Shown: piece after piece, positions 44,703-54,390 of the stretch
How the letters are laid out: every line of letters starts with the position of its first letter
How positions within the stretch are numbered: the stretch's first letter is position 1
DNA from: Pseudolysobacter antarcticus
GTDB lineage: Bacteria; Pseudomonadota; Gammaproteobacteria; Xanthomonadales; Rhodanobacteraceae
DNA length: 64,000 nucleotides
Reading direction: 5' to 3'
Assembly (NCBI RefSeq): GCF_004168365.1
Contig: NZ_CP035704.1
Location: 4,588,001 to 4,652,000, forward strand
Program-made: the position numbers and the translations under genes
Notes under the pieces: model-generated
Told to the model about the DNA's origin: nothing
Databases searched by the model: none
Seen by the model: the letters and a program-made list of their open reading frames with translations, nothing else

Positions 44703-44795
44703 CAATTCATTCAAGCCGAAGCGATGGATCCTTCGATTGTGCGTCGTCACGACTCGCGTGTAAGCTTTGGCTGACTATTCGCTCAAGCGTTCGCC
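44697..44795 (+). other. attC site 5
   Basis: Left core GTCTGAC overlapping the racemase stop, CAATTCATTCAAGCCGAAGC paired with GCTTTGGCTGACTATTCGC, right core GTTCGCC at 44789. 99 bp. Both cores deviate by a base from consensus, but the inner spacer matches attC 1 and 4 closely. Confidence 0.75.
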
Positions 44796-44820
44796 CCCTC
44801 AGTCACAACCCTGAAATTCC

Positions 44821-45471
44821 ATGTACGTACCCAAGCATCACGAAGAAACAGACGCTGCTGTCCTGCATTCGCTGATCAAGTCCCATCCGCTGGGTGCGTG
44901 GGTGACCCAAGCTGATGGAGAACTTCTCGCCAACCACATCCCATTTCTCCTCGATTCTTCTCGCGGGGAACATGGCACGCTAATCGGGCATGTCGCCCGC
45001 AGCAATCGTGTCTGGCAGTCCTTCTCGACCACGGTCAATTCCGTAGTCATCTTCCAAGGTTCCGAGGCTTACATCACGCCATCCTGGTATCCAAGCAAGC
45101 ACGAGCATGGCAAGGCCGTCCCTACATGGAACTATGTCGTCGTTCATGCACACGGGGTGCCGCGCACCATCGAAGACCGTGACTGGTTGCTCCAACACGT
45201 CACCCAGCTCAGTAACACGCATGAAGCCGGCCGAGCGCTTCCGTGGAAGGTATCCGACGCCCCGCAAGACTTCATCGAACAACTGCTGAACGCGATCGTT
45301 GGCATTGAAATCCCGATCGCAAAGCTGGTCGGAAAGTGGAAGGTCAGTCAGAACCGGCCAGAACCCGACAAGCTCGGTGTCGTCGCCGGATTGCTCGCCC
45401 GCGACGATGCGCAGTCAGTGGGAATGGCGTCCTTGGTGAACGAGCATGTCTCGCGCGTCGCAGGCACCTGA
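44821..45471 (+). CDS. PaiB-like FMN-binding protein
   Basis: 216 residues, full length for the PaiB/FMN-binding negative regulator family: MYVPKHHEETD, PLGAWVTQADGELLANHIPFLL, GSEAYITPSWYPSKHEHGKAVPTWNY and LVGKWKVSQNRP. Flavin-split-barrel protein; PaiB of Bacillus affects protease genes and sporulation, other members are simply flavin binders. It starts 26 bases after attC 5, so it may be a cassette too, though no attC follows. The next 139 bases hold nothing I can name. Confidence 0.88.
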   Translation: MYVPKHHEETDAAVLHSLIKSHPLGAWVTQADGELLANHIPFLLDSSRGEHGTLIGHVARSNRVWQSFSTTVNSVVIFQGSEAYITPSWYPSKHEHGKAVPTWNYVVVHAHGVPRTIEDRDWLLQHVTQLSNTHEAGRALPWKVSDAPQDFIEQLLNAIVGIEIPIAKLVGKWKVSQNRPEPDKLGVVAGLLARDDAQSVGMASLVNEHVSRVAGT

Positions 45472-45610
45472 CCCCTCCATCGAACGGATGCCTTTCAGGA
45501 AGCATCACTTGCGTCGAGCCGCGGCTCAACTCGAACTTTAAGACCACACTGGGCTTGAACGCCAAGCAATCATTCAATATGCCGATACGCAGATCGCACT
45601 GGAGCAGTTT

Positions 45611-46771
45611 GTGATTTCACAATGCAATTTGGTTGCACGTTTTGCTTGTATTTTTACTCAGTGCCTTGTCGCGTTGCCATTGATCTTGCTACCTATCGTT
45701 GGGCATACGTCGGAAACGCAATATGCCGTTCCAGCGATCATTGATGATGGGTGGGAAAGAGAAGAATTGGCAAAATCGGGTTTTGATGCCGCACGACTTG
45801 ATGCGTTGCTTGGACGCATGATGAGTGGGGAAACCAACATACACAGCGTTATTGTTGAACGGCATGGGCGCTTGGTTGCAGAGCTATATCGGCGGGGCAA
45901 GGACAAATCACAGTACAGTCTCTTCGCACGCGAAAAAGATTTTGGCCCCACGGTCATGCATGACACGCGCTCCGTGGGCAAGAGCGTCATCAGTCTACTG
46001 TTAGGTATTGCCAAGCAGCAGGGCAAGATCAAGAGCCTGGCAACGCCGGTACTGGACTTCTATCCGGTGTACACAGATTTAGCGACACCCGAACTCAAGG
46101 CCATCACCCTGGAACATCTGCTCACGATGAGCAGCGGGCTTGAGTGGAGTGAGGGGGGAGGTTTTCCAAACGACGAGGATCGCCTTGCGTGGAAACGGTC
46201 GCCCTACCGTTTTGTGTTGAGTCGCCCTGTAGTGGTCGCGCCAGGCAGCACATTCAACTACAACAGTGGCGGCACGGTCGTTCTTGCGGAGATTCTCACG
46301 AGGGTCACTCAAACACCCTGGAAGGACTTCGCGCGAAAGGCGCTGTTTGAGCCCTTGGGCATCACTGATTGGGAGTGGGTCGCCGATTTGCATGGTCGGC
46401 CCATGGCCAATAGCGGGTTGCGCATGCGCCCCCGAGACATGGCCAAGATCGGCCGCATGGTGCTGAACCATGGCCAGTGGCAGGGTCAACAAATTGTTCC
46501 GGCGGATTGGATCACAGCCGCTCTGCAGCCACGTATCAGCACCGGCTTTGATGGAATGCAGTATGGCTATCAATGGTGGACGGGCACCGTGGAATGGAAA
46601 GGCCAACAACTCGCGTGGAGTGCGGCGTTTGGGAATGGCGGCCAACGACTTTTTGTCGCGCCTGATTTGGATATGGCGGTAGTGATCACGGCTGGCGCCT
46701 ATGGCGATTTACAAGTTGCACGTCGCGTCAATGCGTTCTTCAAGGACATCGTCTCCACGGTGCAAGAGTGA
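45611..46771 (+). CDS. Serine hydrolase, class C beta-lactamase-like
   Basis: 386 residues from GTG 45611. N-terminal signal peptide or anchor (CIFTQCLVALPLILLPIVGHT). The SxxK motif is in DTRSVGKSVISLL and the Tyr motif in FNYNSGGTVVLAE; GNGGQRLFV takes the place of the KTG box. The fold is that of penicillin-binding protein/esterase-type hydrolases. Acts in the periplasm on an unknown ester or peptide; antibiotic resistance is not implied. Confidence 0.88.
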   Translation: MISQCNLVARFACIFTQCLVALPLILLPIVGHTSETQYAVPAIIDDGWEREELAKSGFDAARLDALLGRMMSGETNIHSVIVERHGRLVAELYRRGKDKSQYSLFAREKDFGPTVMHDTRSVGKSVISLLLGIAKQQGKIKSLATPVLDFYPVYTDLATPELKAITLEHLLTMSSGLEWSEGGGFPNDEDRLAWKRSPYRFVLSRPVVVAPGSTFNYNSGGTVVLAEILTRVTQTPWKDFARKALFEPLGITDWEWVADLHGRPMANSGLRMRPRDMAKIGRMVLNHGQWQGQQIVPADWITAALQPRISTGFDGMQYGYQWWTGTVEWKGQQLAWSAAFGNGGQRLFVAPDLDMAVVITAGAYGDLQVARRVNAFFKDIVSTVQE

Positions 46772-46958
46772 GCACTTCTTGCAGTGGAACGAACCATTCC
46801 GAATTTTCTCGCCAGCGAAACCTTCCCGTGCCGCAATTCTCTGAAAAGTCACCCTGCCCGGTCACCGTTCGATTGGTTTTTGCCGATGAACTGACTGCTG
46901 ATTGATTTCAACGTGGCGCCAGTGGAAAGTAGCGGCGCCTAATCAACGGAACACGCTC

Positions 46959-47597
46959 ATGAAAATCTACTGGATCAAGGCGCAGGCGCCACGACGTGTG
47001 CTGGCGCTGGTCAAGCATCTTGGCATCGCCGCCGAGCTCGTCGAAATGGATCTGATGGCCGGCGGATTGCGTGCGCAGGAATACGTCGCGCTGAATCCAA
47101 ACAAAAAAGTGCCGACGCTTGTGGATGGCGATCTGGTGTTGTGGGAGGCGTCGGCAATCATGGCCTATCTGTGCATCAAGGCGGGTTCCGACATGTGGCC
47201 GGCGCACAATCCGAGCGAACAGGTGGAAGTGCTGCGCTGGTTGTCGTGGAACGATGGTCACTGGTCGCCGGCAGTGGCGCCGTTTTATTTCGAGCACGTG
47301 GTGAAGTCGACGTTCGGCATAGGCGCGCCGGATCATGAGTTGCTGAAGTCATCCATCGCCGACTTCAACAAGTTTGCCAAGGTGCTGAACAGTCATCTGC
47401 AAGACCGCAACTACGTCGCGTTCGAGCGGCTCACCATCGCCGATTTCCAGCTCGCGTCGATGGCGCACTACTGGCGCGAATCGGAGATGCCGATGCAGGC
47501 ATTCCCGCATATCGTGCGCTGGCTCGATACGCTGAAACTGATTCCGGCCTGGGCCGATCCGTGGCCTGCGCCGAATCATACGACGGCCAGCGCGTAA
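46959..47597 (+). CDS. Glutathione S-transferase family protein
   Basis: 212 residues from ATG 46959. Thioredoxin-like half with MKIYWIKAQAPRRVLALVKH, ALNPNKKVPTLVDGD and LWEASAIMAYL (glutathione gamma-Glu site), then an all-helical half. Cytoplasmic. Probably detoxification; substrate unknown. Confidence 0.9.
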   Translation: MKIYWIKAQAPRRVLALVKHLGIAAELVEMDLMAGGLRAQEYVALNPNKKVPTLVDGDLVLWEASAIMAYLCIKAGSDMWPAHNPSEQVEVLRWLSWNDGHWSPAVAPFYFEHVVKSTFGIGAPDHELLKSSIADFNKFAKVLNSHLQDRNYVAFERLTIADFQLASMAHYWRESEMPMQAFPHIVRWLDTLKLIPAWADPWPAPNHTTASA

Positions 47598-47714
47598 GCT
47601 GCACCGCGTAGATGCCGGCAAATCGCCACCTCAAAAGGTGGTTATGCGCTAAGCCTTGCGGCGATAGAACGACGAACAGCCGAGACGCGATGGTGGCAAT
47701 TAACCTTAGTGAAT

Positions 47715-47747
47715 GTCGGATAACGCGGCTGCGCCGCTCATCCGACC
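47715..47747. repeat. REP-like palindrome, copy 2
   Basis: 33-base palindrome identical to 42988-43020. It stands in the 332-base gap between the GST and nucleotidyltransferase genes, which otherwise shows no gene. Confidence 0.85.
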
Positions 47748-47929
47748 CACTGATCTGGATAAAATGGTCGCCCTGTGCGAAATCCAGGGCCGGAAGCTAT
47801 ATCTTGATCGAACCAAATCTCCTTCAAATCAGATTACCGACTAGCAGGGTGATCTGGCATGCGTATAAGCAAATAACATGCAAGACGATGGCCGTTAAAT
47901 AGCTCCGCACCATAATTCAGGCATGCTCA

Positions 47930-48721
47930 ATGATTCCAGCCGATATCCATCAAGAAATCATGCGCCGCCTCGCGGCTACCGAGAAAGACCAAGGTGTGCG
48001 GATCGTTCTGGCCATCGAGTCGGGCAGTCGTGCCTGGGGATTTGCGTCGCCGAACAGCGACTTTGATGTTCGTTTTATCTACGCCCGCCCTGCCGACTGG
48101 TATCTGGCCGTGGATCTCGAAGAACGTCGCGACGTGATCGAGTACGACATCACCGACGACATCGATCTCAACGGCTGGGACTTGCGCAAGGCGCTACGCC
48201 TGTTCTGGAAATCGAATCCGGCATTTGTCGAATGGATACAGTCGCCGATCAAATACATTGAATCCGGTGGCTTTGCCGTTGGCGCCCGCGCGCTGTTGCC
48301 GGCGGTCTACTCGAATGAGCGCGGCATCCATCACTACCGCAGCATGGCGAAAACCAACTACCGCGGTTATCTGCGAGCGGATTCGGTGCCGTTGAAGAAA
48401 TATTTTTATGCGCTGCGCCCGTTGCTGTCGGTGCGCTGGATCGAACGTTACGGTTCGGCCGCGCCGATCGAGTTCGAGAAACTGCTGCATCTGATCGAAG
48501 GTCACGACGATCTGTTGCGCGACATCGCGCTGCTGCTAGAAAAAAAACGTGCGGCGCCGGAATTGGGCCTCTCCGAACCGATAACCCGCATCAACACCTT
48601 CATCGAAGCCGAGTTGCAACGCCTCGAAACCTACAGCTCCGAACACCCGCATCCGCCCAATGCAATCTCCAGCCTCAATGCGCTATTTCATTCCACACTG
48701 CGCGAGTCGCCGCAGGGCTGA
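47930..48721 (+). CDS. Nucleotidyltransferase, RlaP/YcgL-like
   Basis: 263 residues. IESGSRAWGFASPNSDFDVRFIY carries the Pol-beta type GS...D-x-D motif; the remainder, including SNPAFVEWIQSP and MAKTNYRGYL, matches the predicted nucleotidyltransferases of PF10127 (RlaP, linked in some genomes to RNA ligase and RNA repair). Stand-alone here. Substrate unknown. Confidence 0.85.
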   Translation: MIPADIHQEIMRRLAATEKDQGVRIVLAIESGSRAWGFASPNSDFDVRFIYARPADWYLAVDLEERRDVIEYDITDDIDLNGWDLRKALRLFWKSNPAFVEWIQSPIKYIESGGFAVGARALLPAVYSNERGIHHYRSMAKTNYRGYLRADSVPLKKYFYALRPLLSVRWIERYGSAAPIEFEKLLHLIEGHDDLLRDIALLLEKKRAAPELGLSEPITRINTFIEAELQRLETYSSEHPHPPNAISSLNALFHSTLRESPQG

Positions 48722-48752
48722 TTCAACATTTATGCCTGCCTGCAAGCGGCAA

Positions 48753-49262
48753 TCAATGCCCGCCGCTATCCGGACTCACCGCCGGCACACGCTGATATTC
48801 AACCTTCCACATCGTCTTCCAGGTAGCACCGTCTTTCTGCTCCTCGATCGCTTCGTAGCGATCGGCATCGAGCTTGCGCCAGCGTGCGCGCATGGTGATT
48901 TCCTTGGGTTCGGTCAGGTGATGCTCGGGGAAATCGAATCCGTCAGCTACGGGTGTAGCCACGCCGTTTTCGACATCGCCATCGCTGCTCCAGTAGCTGA
49001 ACTGGATCTGCTTTTGTTTCGACGACCACGAATAAATGGTCTCGCCGGAATAGTCGGGATGCTTGCCGCGCACGACGTGTCGATCACGCACAAACTTGCC
49101 GCCGAACATCGGCTCGAAACAATGCGTATCGCGACCGCCATCCTTCGGGAAATCGCCAGCCCAACATGCACCGACCAGAAATGCGAGCGGCTGCAATGGA
49201 TCGGTGGCAACGGCCGGTTCGGCGCCAGCAAGCGCGGCGAACATCAGCAACGTGTTAAGCAT
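48753..49262 (-). CDS. Exported DUF1579-like protein
   Basis: 169 residues from ATG 49262, with GGAG nine bases upstream and a signal peptide (LLMFAALAGAEPAVA). LAFLVGACWAGDFPKDGG and GGKFVRDRHVVRG give a calycin-like beta-barrel impression (DUF1579 type). It lies 80 bases after the ketoreductase gene in the same direction and could be the last gene of the pigment operon. Confidence 0.65.
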   Translation of the reverse strand: MLNTLLMFAALAGAEPAVATDPLQPLAFLVGACWAGDFPKDGGRDTHCFEPMFGGKFVRDRHVVRGKHPDYSGETIYSWSSKQKQIQFSYWSSDGDVENGVATPVADGFDFPEHHLTEPKEITMRARWRKLDADRYEAIEEQKDGATWKTMWKVEYQRVPAVSPDSGGH

Positions 49263-49342
49263 GGCGGCAACTCCGTTCGAGGAGCGCAAAGTCTACGACG
49301 ATCATTTCGCCGTGTGAATTTTCACCGACGACAGCGCGGCGA

Positions 49343-50089
49343 TCAGCCCATACCGCCATTCACGCCGATCACCTGGCCGTTGATGTAACCGGCGTCTTCG
49401 CTGCTGAGAAAACGCACGAGTGCGGCGACTTCTTGTGGCGTGCCGGCGCGCGCGGCGGGCACGAGTTGCTTGATCTGTTCGGCAGTGAATGTGTCGGCAG
49501 TCATGCGTCCGGCAATCACGCCCGGCGCGACCACATTCACCGTGATGCCGCGCGACGCCATCTCGCGCGCGAGCGAACGCGAGGCACCGTGCAATCCGGA
49601 TTTCGCAGCGGCGTAGTTGGCCTGACCGCGATTGCCGAGCACCGCCGCGACCGACGACAGACTCACGATGCGGCCCCAGCGCAAACGCGCCATCGGCAGC
49701 AGCAGCGGTTGCGTGACGTGGAAAAATCCATGCAGTGAAATATCGATCACGCGCCGCCATTGTTCATCGCTCATGCCCGCCAGCGGTGCGTCGTCGTGGA
49801 TGCCGGCGTTGTGCACGAGGATCGCAATCGGGCCGTCGGCCAGCAACGTGTTGAGTGCCGCGCGCGTGGCCGTGGCATCGGTCAGATCGAAACTCACGGT
49901 TTCGGCGGAACCGCCATTGTCGCGAATCGCCGCGACCACCGCGTCAGCACGTTCGCTGCCTTGATGCGCGTGGACGATAACGTGGCGTCCATCGGCGGCG
50001 AGTGCCTGACAAATCGCGCTGCCGATATCGCCACTGCCGCCAGTGACTAACGCGCGACGCACGGGATTATTCTGCGCGGGATTATTCAT
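49343..50089 (-). CDS. 3-ketoacyl-ACP reductase (FabG-like) of the aryl-polyene set
   Basis: 248 residues from ATG 50089 (GGAG upstream; it shares ATGAATAA with the preceding gene). SDR fold: TGGSGDIG (16-23), NAG at 94-96, catalytic Ser146, Tyr159, Lys163 (NYAAAKSGL). It reduces the keto group after each condensation. In the operon ACP - COG4648 - hotdog - acyltransferase - LolA-like - exporter - hotdog - FabG. Confidence 0.92.
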   Translation of the reverse strand: MNNPAQNNPVRRALVTGGSGDIGSAICQALAADGRHVIVHAHQGSERADAVVAAIRDNGGSAETVSFDLTDATATRAALNTLLADGPIAILVHNAGIHDDAPLAGMSDEQWRRVIDISLHGFFHVTQPLLLPMARLRWGRIVSLSSVAAVLGNRGQANYAAAKSGLHGASRSLAREMASRGITVNVVAPGVIAGRMTADTFTAEQIKQLVPAARAGTPQEVAALVRFLSSEDAGYINGQVIGVNGGMG

Positions 50090-50543
50090 GAGCTGCTCCA
50101 GCATCGTTGGCGGTATCGTCGCGCAACATCACGGTGGCGCGTCCTTCTGCCAGCAATATTTCGCGATGGGTGATACGGAATTTATATTGCCAGCTCGACG
50201 CACTGTGCATGAGTTTTTCGGCGACGATATCGAGCGCATCCGGCAAGTCGTCGATTCGGATCGCATGCAAATGCACGTCGCGCAACGCGACCAATAAACC
50301 GGGTTGTGCCGCGCCACCTTTTTCGCGCGCCTGCAACGCGCCGTGCACAGCCATCGCCTGCGCGCCGTATTCGCACAAATGCACCGCGCGCAGTAAACCA
50401 TCGCTGCGTAGCGGATTATCCAAACGCGTATGCGAATCGCTGAGTGCGTGGATACGTTCGCCATCCCAACTCTGCACGCGATCCAGCAAACACATCGCGC
50501 CCTGATGCGGAATCAGTTGACTCCATTCCGATTTAGGCAACAT
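50082..50543 (-). CDS. Hotdog-fold 3-hydroxyacyl-ACP dehydratase, ApeP-like
   Basis: 153 residues beginning LIPHQGAMCLLDRVQSW, the signature of the ApeP group of aryl-polyene clusters. The catalytic His is probably that of IPHQG. Overlaps the exporter gene by 11 and the reductase gene by 8 bases. Confidence 0.85.
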   Translation of the reverse strand: MLPKSEWSQLIPHQGAMCLLDRVQSWDGERIHALSDSHTRLDNPLRSDGLLRAVHLCEYGAQAMAVHGALQAREKGGAAQPGLLVALRDVHLHAIRIDDLPDALDIVAEKLMHSASSWQYKFRITHREILLAEGRATVMLRDDTANDAGAAHE

Positions 50544-52893
50544 CGCGCGGCTCCGATGCGGGGGTCTGGCGTTCGTACGCCATGAGGATCGACAAACAAA
50601 AATGGAACGCGACGCCGAGGCTCACGGTTAGGCCGATCGCGCGCAGCACCGGCAAGGTCGAGCATGCCAGCAGCGCAAAAACCAGCAGCGCCGAAACCAC
50701 ACACACGAGCGTCGCGTGCAAGGTGCGACGCGCTTCGGCCGCATCACGCACGGGCCGCTCGAAGAACAACGCGTAGTGCAGGCCAAGCCCCGCGGCGAGC
50801 GTCAGCGCGACCAGATGAAACAACGACAACGACACGCCATTCGCGCGCAACACCGCCAGCACCAGCACGGTCGCGAGAGTCATCGGCGCGAGCACATGCC
50901 AGACCCGACGCGCGCTGCGCAGGGCAATCGTCACAGTCAGCGCGAGCAGCAAAATCGCGACGCCAAGCGCCCACAAGATGCGCGTGCGATAGGCGATCAG
51001 CAGTGATTCCGACGCGCCCTTCAGATCGAGCAAACGCACGCTGCCGTGGGTTTCACTTTCCAGCGCCGCAAGTTTTGCCGGATCGTGCACGCCGATCAAG
51101 GTGGCGAGGCCGAGCCAGTGATCGTTATGCTCGCTGAGCATCGCATCGACCCTCGCACCAAGCGGCGACGTGCGGAATTGTTGCGGCGTGAGCGGCGCAA
51201 GTTTGCGTGCGGTTTCGACATCATCGACGAACGGCGCAAACAGGCCAGCGCGAAACGGCAGATCGTGTTGCGCATCGAGCAACGCGGCTTCCAATGTTGG
51301 GCGATCCGGCAAGTTGGCTTGTCGCGTTTTTTGCACCGCGATGCTCGGCAAATATCGACTCGGCAACTCGATCCCATCGAGCGCGCCCGCCGCGATCAAT
51401 GCATCCAGACGCGGCGTCATGCGCTCGGATAATTGCAATACGTCGTCAGCGCTCGGCGCTTGCAGGATCAGCAGATAACGTATGTCGGGCGCACCGAGCG
51501 CGGTACGCAACTCGCCTTCGCGCACGAGCTGTTGTTGCGGAATCGGTGTGAGTGCAGCGAGATCGTCCTGCCAAAATGGCGCGGGCGCGAACCACAACAG
51601 CGCCGCGGCAATCACACTGACGACGATCGGCAACCATCGCGGGCGCGGCAGGTTCTCCAGCCAGCGCCAGATGCGCGCGAGGCCCGGCGTATCGGCGGCG
51701 TCGCGAAAGCGCTCCGGCAACACGCGCGGCAGCAGATAGCGCGTGCTGAATCCCGCCACGAGCAGGCCGCTGATCGTAAACACCGCAAGCTGCTGCAAAC
51801 CGGTCACGCCTGACGCAAAAAATGCGAGGTAGGCGATGCACGCCGACGCGATCGCAGTGAGCAACAATGGCCACAAGCCGCGCGCACTCGCAAGCGCAGT
51901 TTCGCCGGCGCGGCGATGACTGAGCAGACGAATCGGATATTCCTGCGCGACGCCGAGCAAGGTAAACCCAAACGCCAGAGTGATGCCGTGGGCGCCGCCA
52001 AACGTCAGTGCGAGCATCGCGATGCCCGCCAGCGCCGCGCTCGCGATCGGCAGCGCCGCGAGCGCGAGCACACTGAAGCTGCGGTACGCGAACAACATCA
52101 GCAGGACAAAGCCGACGCTGCTGATGCGGCCGATCCATTCGGCCTCGTCATGTGTGCGGGCATTCACACCAACCGCGAAATAACCCGGGCCGCTCATGCC
52201 GAGTTTTGCGCTGCCGATATTGGGCAATGCGTGAAACGCTTTTTCGATCGCGGTAATGGCAACGGCTTGCGCGGCGGGATCAAAACCGGCGGCCTTGGTT
52301 TGCGCCAGCAGCAAGGCTTCGCCCTTCGCTGAAAACCACACGCCTTCGCGCACAGTCGGCGCTTTTGGTGGCGTCCAGCGTTCCGCCAATTTGAGTATTT
52401 CCAAGGTCGGATCGCGCGCGAGCAACGGCTTCAAAAGCGTTGCGGCTGGCGAGCCGAGGTCCTCGACTCGCTGCTCCAATTCGGCACGCAAAAACGTGGC
52501 ATCGAAGTGGTTTTGATCAAGCGTCGGCGACAATAAAAATCGATAGGGCAACAGCGATTCATCCAGCGCAGCGGTATCGAATGCACCGTTGATCACCTGC
52601 ACGAAATTCGCATCGTGTTGCAGCGCCTGCACAAGGCCACGGCTAAGTTCGGCGAGCTGCGGTTCCGGCGCGCCGTCGAGCGCGAGCATGAGCAAACGCG
52701 AACCGGGACCTTCACCGATTTCATCGAGCAACAATTTCTGATCCGCGGTTTGTGCCGGCGGCATGAAACCACGCAGATCGGTGCTCACGATGAGGTTGCG
52801 CTGCACATACCAGCCGAGCGCGGCGAGCGCCAGCAACCAGACCATCAACAACGGTACGCGCTGGGCGAATTTCAATTCGCCGCTCCGCTGCAC
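50533..52893 (-). CDS. MMPL/RND-type exporter of the aryl-polyene set
   Basis: 786 residues. About 12 TMs in two halves: TM1 near residue 15-30, a periplasmic loop of about 200 residues, a first membrane block (GFTLLGVAQEYPIRLLSHRR), a second loop and a second block (LGLHYALFFERPVRDA). COG4258-type predicted exporter, always found in aryl-polyene clusters, thought to move the polyene lipid across the inner membrane. Overlaps the LolA-like gene by 22 bases. Confidence 0.9.
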   Translation of the reverse strand: MQRSGELKFAQRVPLLMVWLLALAALGWYVQRNLIVSTDLRGFMPPAQTADQKLLLDEIGEGPGSRLLMLALDGAPEPQLAELSRGLVQALQHDANFVQVINGAFDTAALDESLLPYRFLLSPTLDQNHFDATFLRAELEQRVEDLGSPAATLLKPLLARDPTLEILKLAERWTPPKAPTVREGVWFSAKGEALLLAQTKAAGFDPAAQAVAITAIEKAFHALPNIGSAKLGMSGPGYFAVGVNARTHDEAEWIGRISSVGFVLLMLFAYRSFSVLALAALPIASAALAGIAMLALTFGGAHGITLAFGFTLLGVAQEYPIRLLSHRRAGETALASARGLWPLLLTAIASACIAYLAFFASGVTGLQQLAVFTISGLLVAGFSTRYLLPRVLPERFRDAADTPGLARIWRWLENLPRPRWLPIVVSVIAAALLWFAPAPFWQDDLAALTPIPQQQLVREGELRTALGAPDIRYLLILQAPSADDVLQLSERMTPRLDALIAAGALDGIELPSRYLPSIAVQKTRQANLPDRPTLEAALLDAQHDLPFRAGLFAPFVDDVETARKLAPLTPQQFRTSPLGARVDAMLSEHNDHWLGLATLIGVHDPAKLAALESETHGSVRLLDLKGASESLLIAYRTRILWALGVAILLLALTVTIALRSARRVWHVLAPMTLATVLVLAVLRANGVSLSLFHLVALTLAAGLGLHYALFFERPVRDAAEARRTLHATLVCVVSALLVFALLACSTLPVLRAIGLTVSLGVAFHFCLSILMAYERQTPASEPRDVA

Positions 52894-53516
52894 AGCGCAT
52901 TCATATGCGGCAAGGTCAACGCCGCCGGCAGCTTGGCGCTGGCGAGTTGTTCGACCAGCAGCACGTTGTTGTCGCCATCGGTTTGCTGCACATTGAAACA
53001 GCGCAGCGCGGTCTCGCTGCCATACACATCGATGCTGCGAATGCGTTTGCCGAGCGCCGCATCGCGTGGCGTCAGGGTGATGCGCCAGGCATGTTCATCA
53101 CCGCTCAAGGCAAGCGTGTGATATTGCTGTAGCAATACCGCATTGCCAGATAGCAGGGCAGTGAAGCTGGCGAGGAAACCGCGCAGTTCCGGCGCGCGAT
53201 CGAGCGTGAACTGGCGCGGGCTTTTTTTATCGCGCCGCACTTCGACATTTTCGCCGTTGATGATCGTGGTTTCGCGATACGGCGAATCGATACGTTTTTC
53301 CAGCTGCGCATCGCCGCGCCAGGTCAGCTCACCGCGCAACAGCAACGGTTGATCGAGCATGCTGACAAAACCGACCTCGACAAATCGCGTGGTCGCCGGC
53401 GGCGAGTGCGCGAGCGCAGCGATCAGCGTCGGCGCATCAAGCGCGCTCGCCGGGCTGCACGCCAGTATCGCCAGCGGCAGCAGCAGGCGCTTCGAGCTTC
53501 TCGTTCCAGAAATCAT
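52872..53516 (-). CDS. LolA-like periplasmic carrier
   Basis: 214 residues from ATG 53516, which gives a signal peptide (LLLPLAILACSPASA) and overlaps the acyltransferase gene by 80 bases; no later ATG keeps the signal. LolA-type half-barrel (RFVEVGFVSMLDQPLLLRGELTWRG). It probably carries the polyene lipid to the outer membrane. Confidence 0.85.
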   Translation of the reverse strand: MISGTRSSKRLLLPLAILACSPASALDAPTLIAALAHSPPATTRFVEVGFVSMLDQPLLLRGELTWRGDAQLEKRIDSPYRETTIINGENVEVRRDKKSPRQFTLDRAPELRGFLASFTALLSGNAVLLQQYHTLALSGDEHAWRITLTPRDAALGKRIRSIDVYGSETALRCFNVQQTDGDNNVLLVEQLASAKLPAALTLPHMNALCSGAAN

Positions 53517-54390
53517 AAAAGTTGAACCAGTTGTAGGGATCGATGCGCAGATAATGCTCCAATCGCGCGGCAAACTGCGCGGCACACGCTTGCAGTTGTA
53601 CATCGCGCTGGCGACGTTCGATGCGCAGCGATTCGTGCAGCACTTCAAAATGCAGATCGTAGCGATTACCGCCGCGATACAGCCCGATCGCCAGCACCAG
53701 CGGCAGCTTCAGCACCGCCGCAATCTGGTACGGCGCGACCGGAAATTCCGCTTCGCCACCGAACAAGGTCGCCCGCTGCGTCGCCTCCTGTCCGCGCGCC
53801 CGATCACCGAGTATGCCGACCAGCGCGCCCTGTTCGGCGGCCTCGCGCATCGCCAGCACGACGGCGGTGCTGTCTTGTCCGGCGTGGATCACGCTGGCGG
53901 CCATTTCCGGATTCAACGCATGCAGCAATTCGGTCATCGCCGGGGTTTGCTGCTTGTCGAGCAACACTCGCAGACGGATTTCCGGGCGTTGCTGGCTGAG
54001 CACACGCAACGCCTCGAAACTACCGATATGCGCACCAAGCAGCAACACGCCACAACCACGATCGACCTGGCTATCGAGCTCTTCTAGCCCGTGCACGCGC
54101 AGATCGAAATGCTGCATTTTCCCGCTCAGCAGATATACGCGATCAAGGATGGTGCTGGCGAAATAGTGCACGTGCACGAGCAATTGCCAGAAGTTCGGTC
54201 GCCGCCCGAAAACACGCGTGAGATACGCTCGCGAAGCGCGACGCTCGGGACCGCGACGCAGCACAAAATACAGCGTGATCGGAAACAGGATCAGACGCGC
54301 GACACGACGCCCCGCATGCAGGCCGATGCTGCGGATCAGCCACAACGCAAAGTGACCGCCACCTTCGGGACGTCCGCGCCACTGCGTCAT
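53437..54390 (-). CDS. LpxL-like acyltransferase of the aryl-polyene set
   Basis: 317 residues. The HX4E motif is H121-E126 in LLLGAHIGSFEAL; WFNFYDFWNE near the end is typical. Membrane-associated by an N-terminal hydrophobic stretch (FALWLIRSIGLH...LILFPITLYFVL). It likely transfers the finished polyene or a fatty acid to the lipid anchor. Confidence 0.9.
   Translation of the reverse strand: MTQWRGRPEGGGHFALWLIRSIGLHAGRRVARLILFPITLYFVLRRGPERRASRAYLTRVFGRRPNFWQLLVHVHYFASTILDRVYLLSGKMQHFDLRVHGLEELDSQVDRGCGVLLLGAHIGSFEALRVLSQQRPEIRLRVLLDKQQTPAMTELLHALNPEMAASVIHAGQDSTAVVLAMREAAEQGALVGILGDRARGQEATQRATLFGGEAEFPVAPYQIAAVLKLPLVLAIGLYRGGNRYDLHFEVLHESLRIERRQRDVQLQACAAQFAARLEHYLRIDPYNWFNFYDFWNEKLEAPAAAAGDTGVQPGERA

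Noticed and set aside
45472-45610. GAGCCGCGGCTC palindrome after the PaiB-like gene as a sixth attC
   Set aside because: No RYYYAAC/GTTRRRY core pair at a suitable distance; it is a short isolated palindrome.
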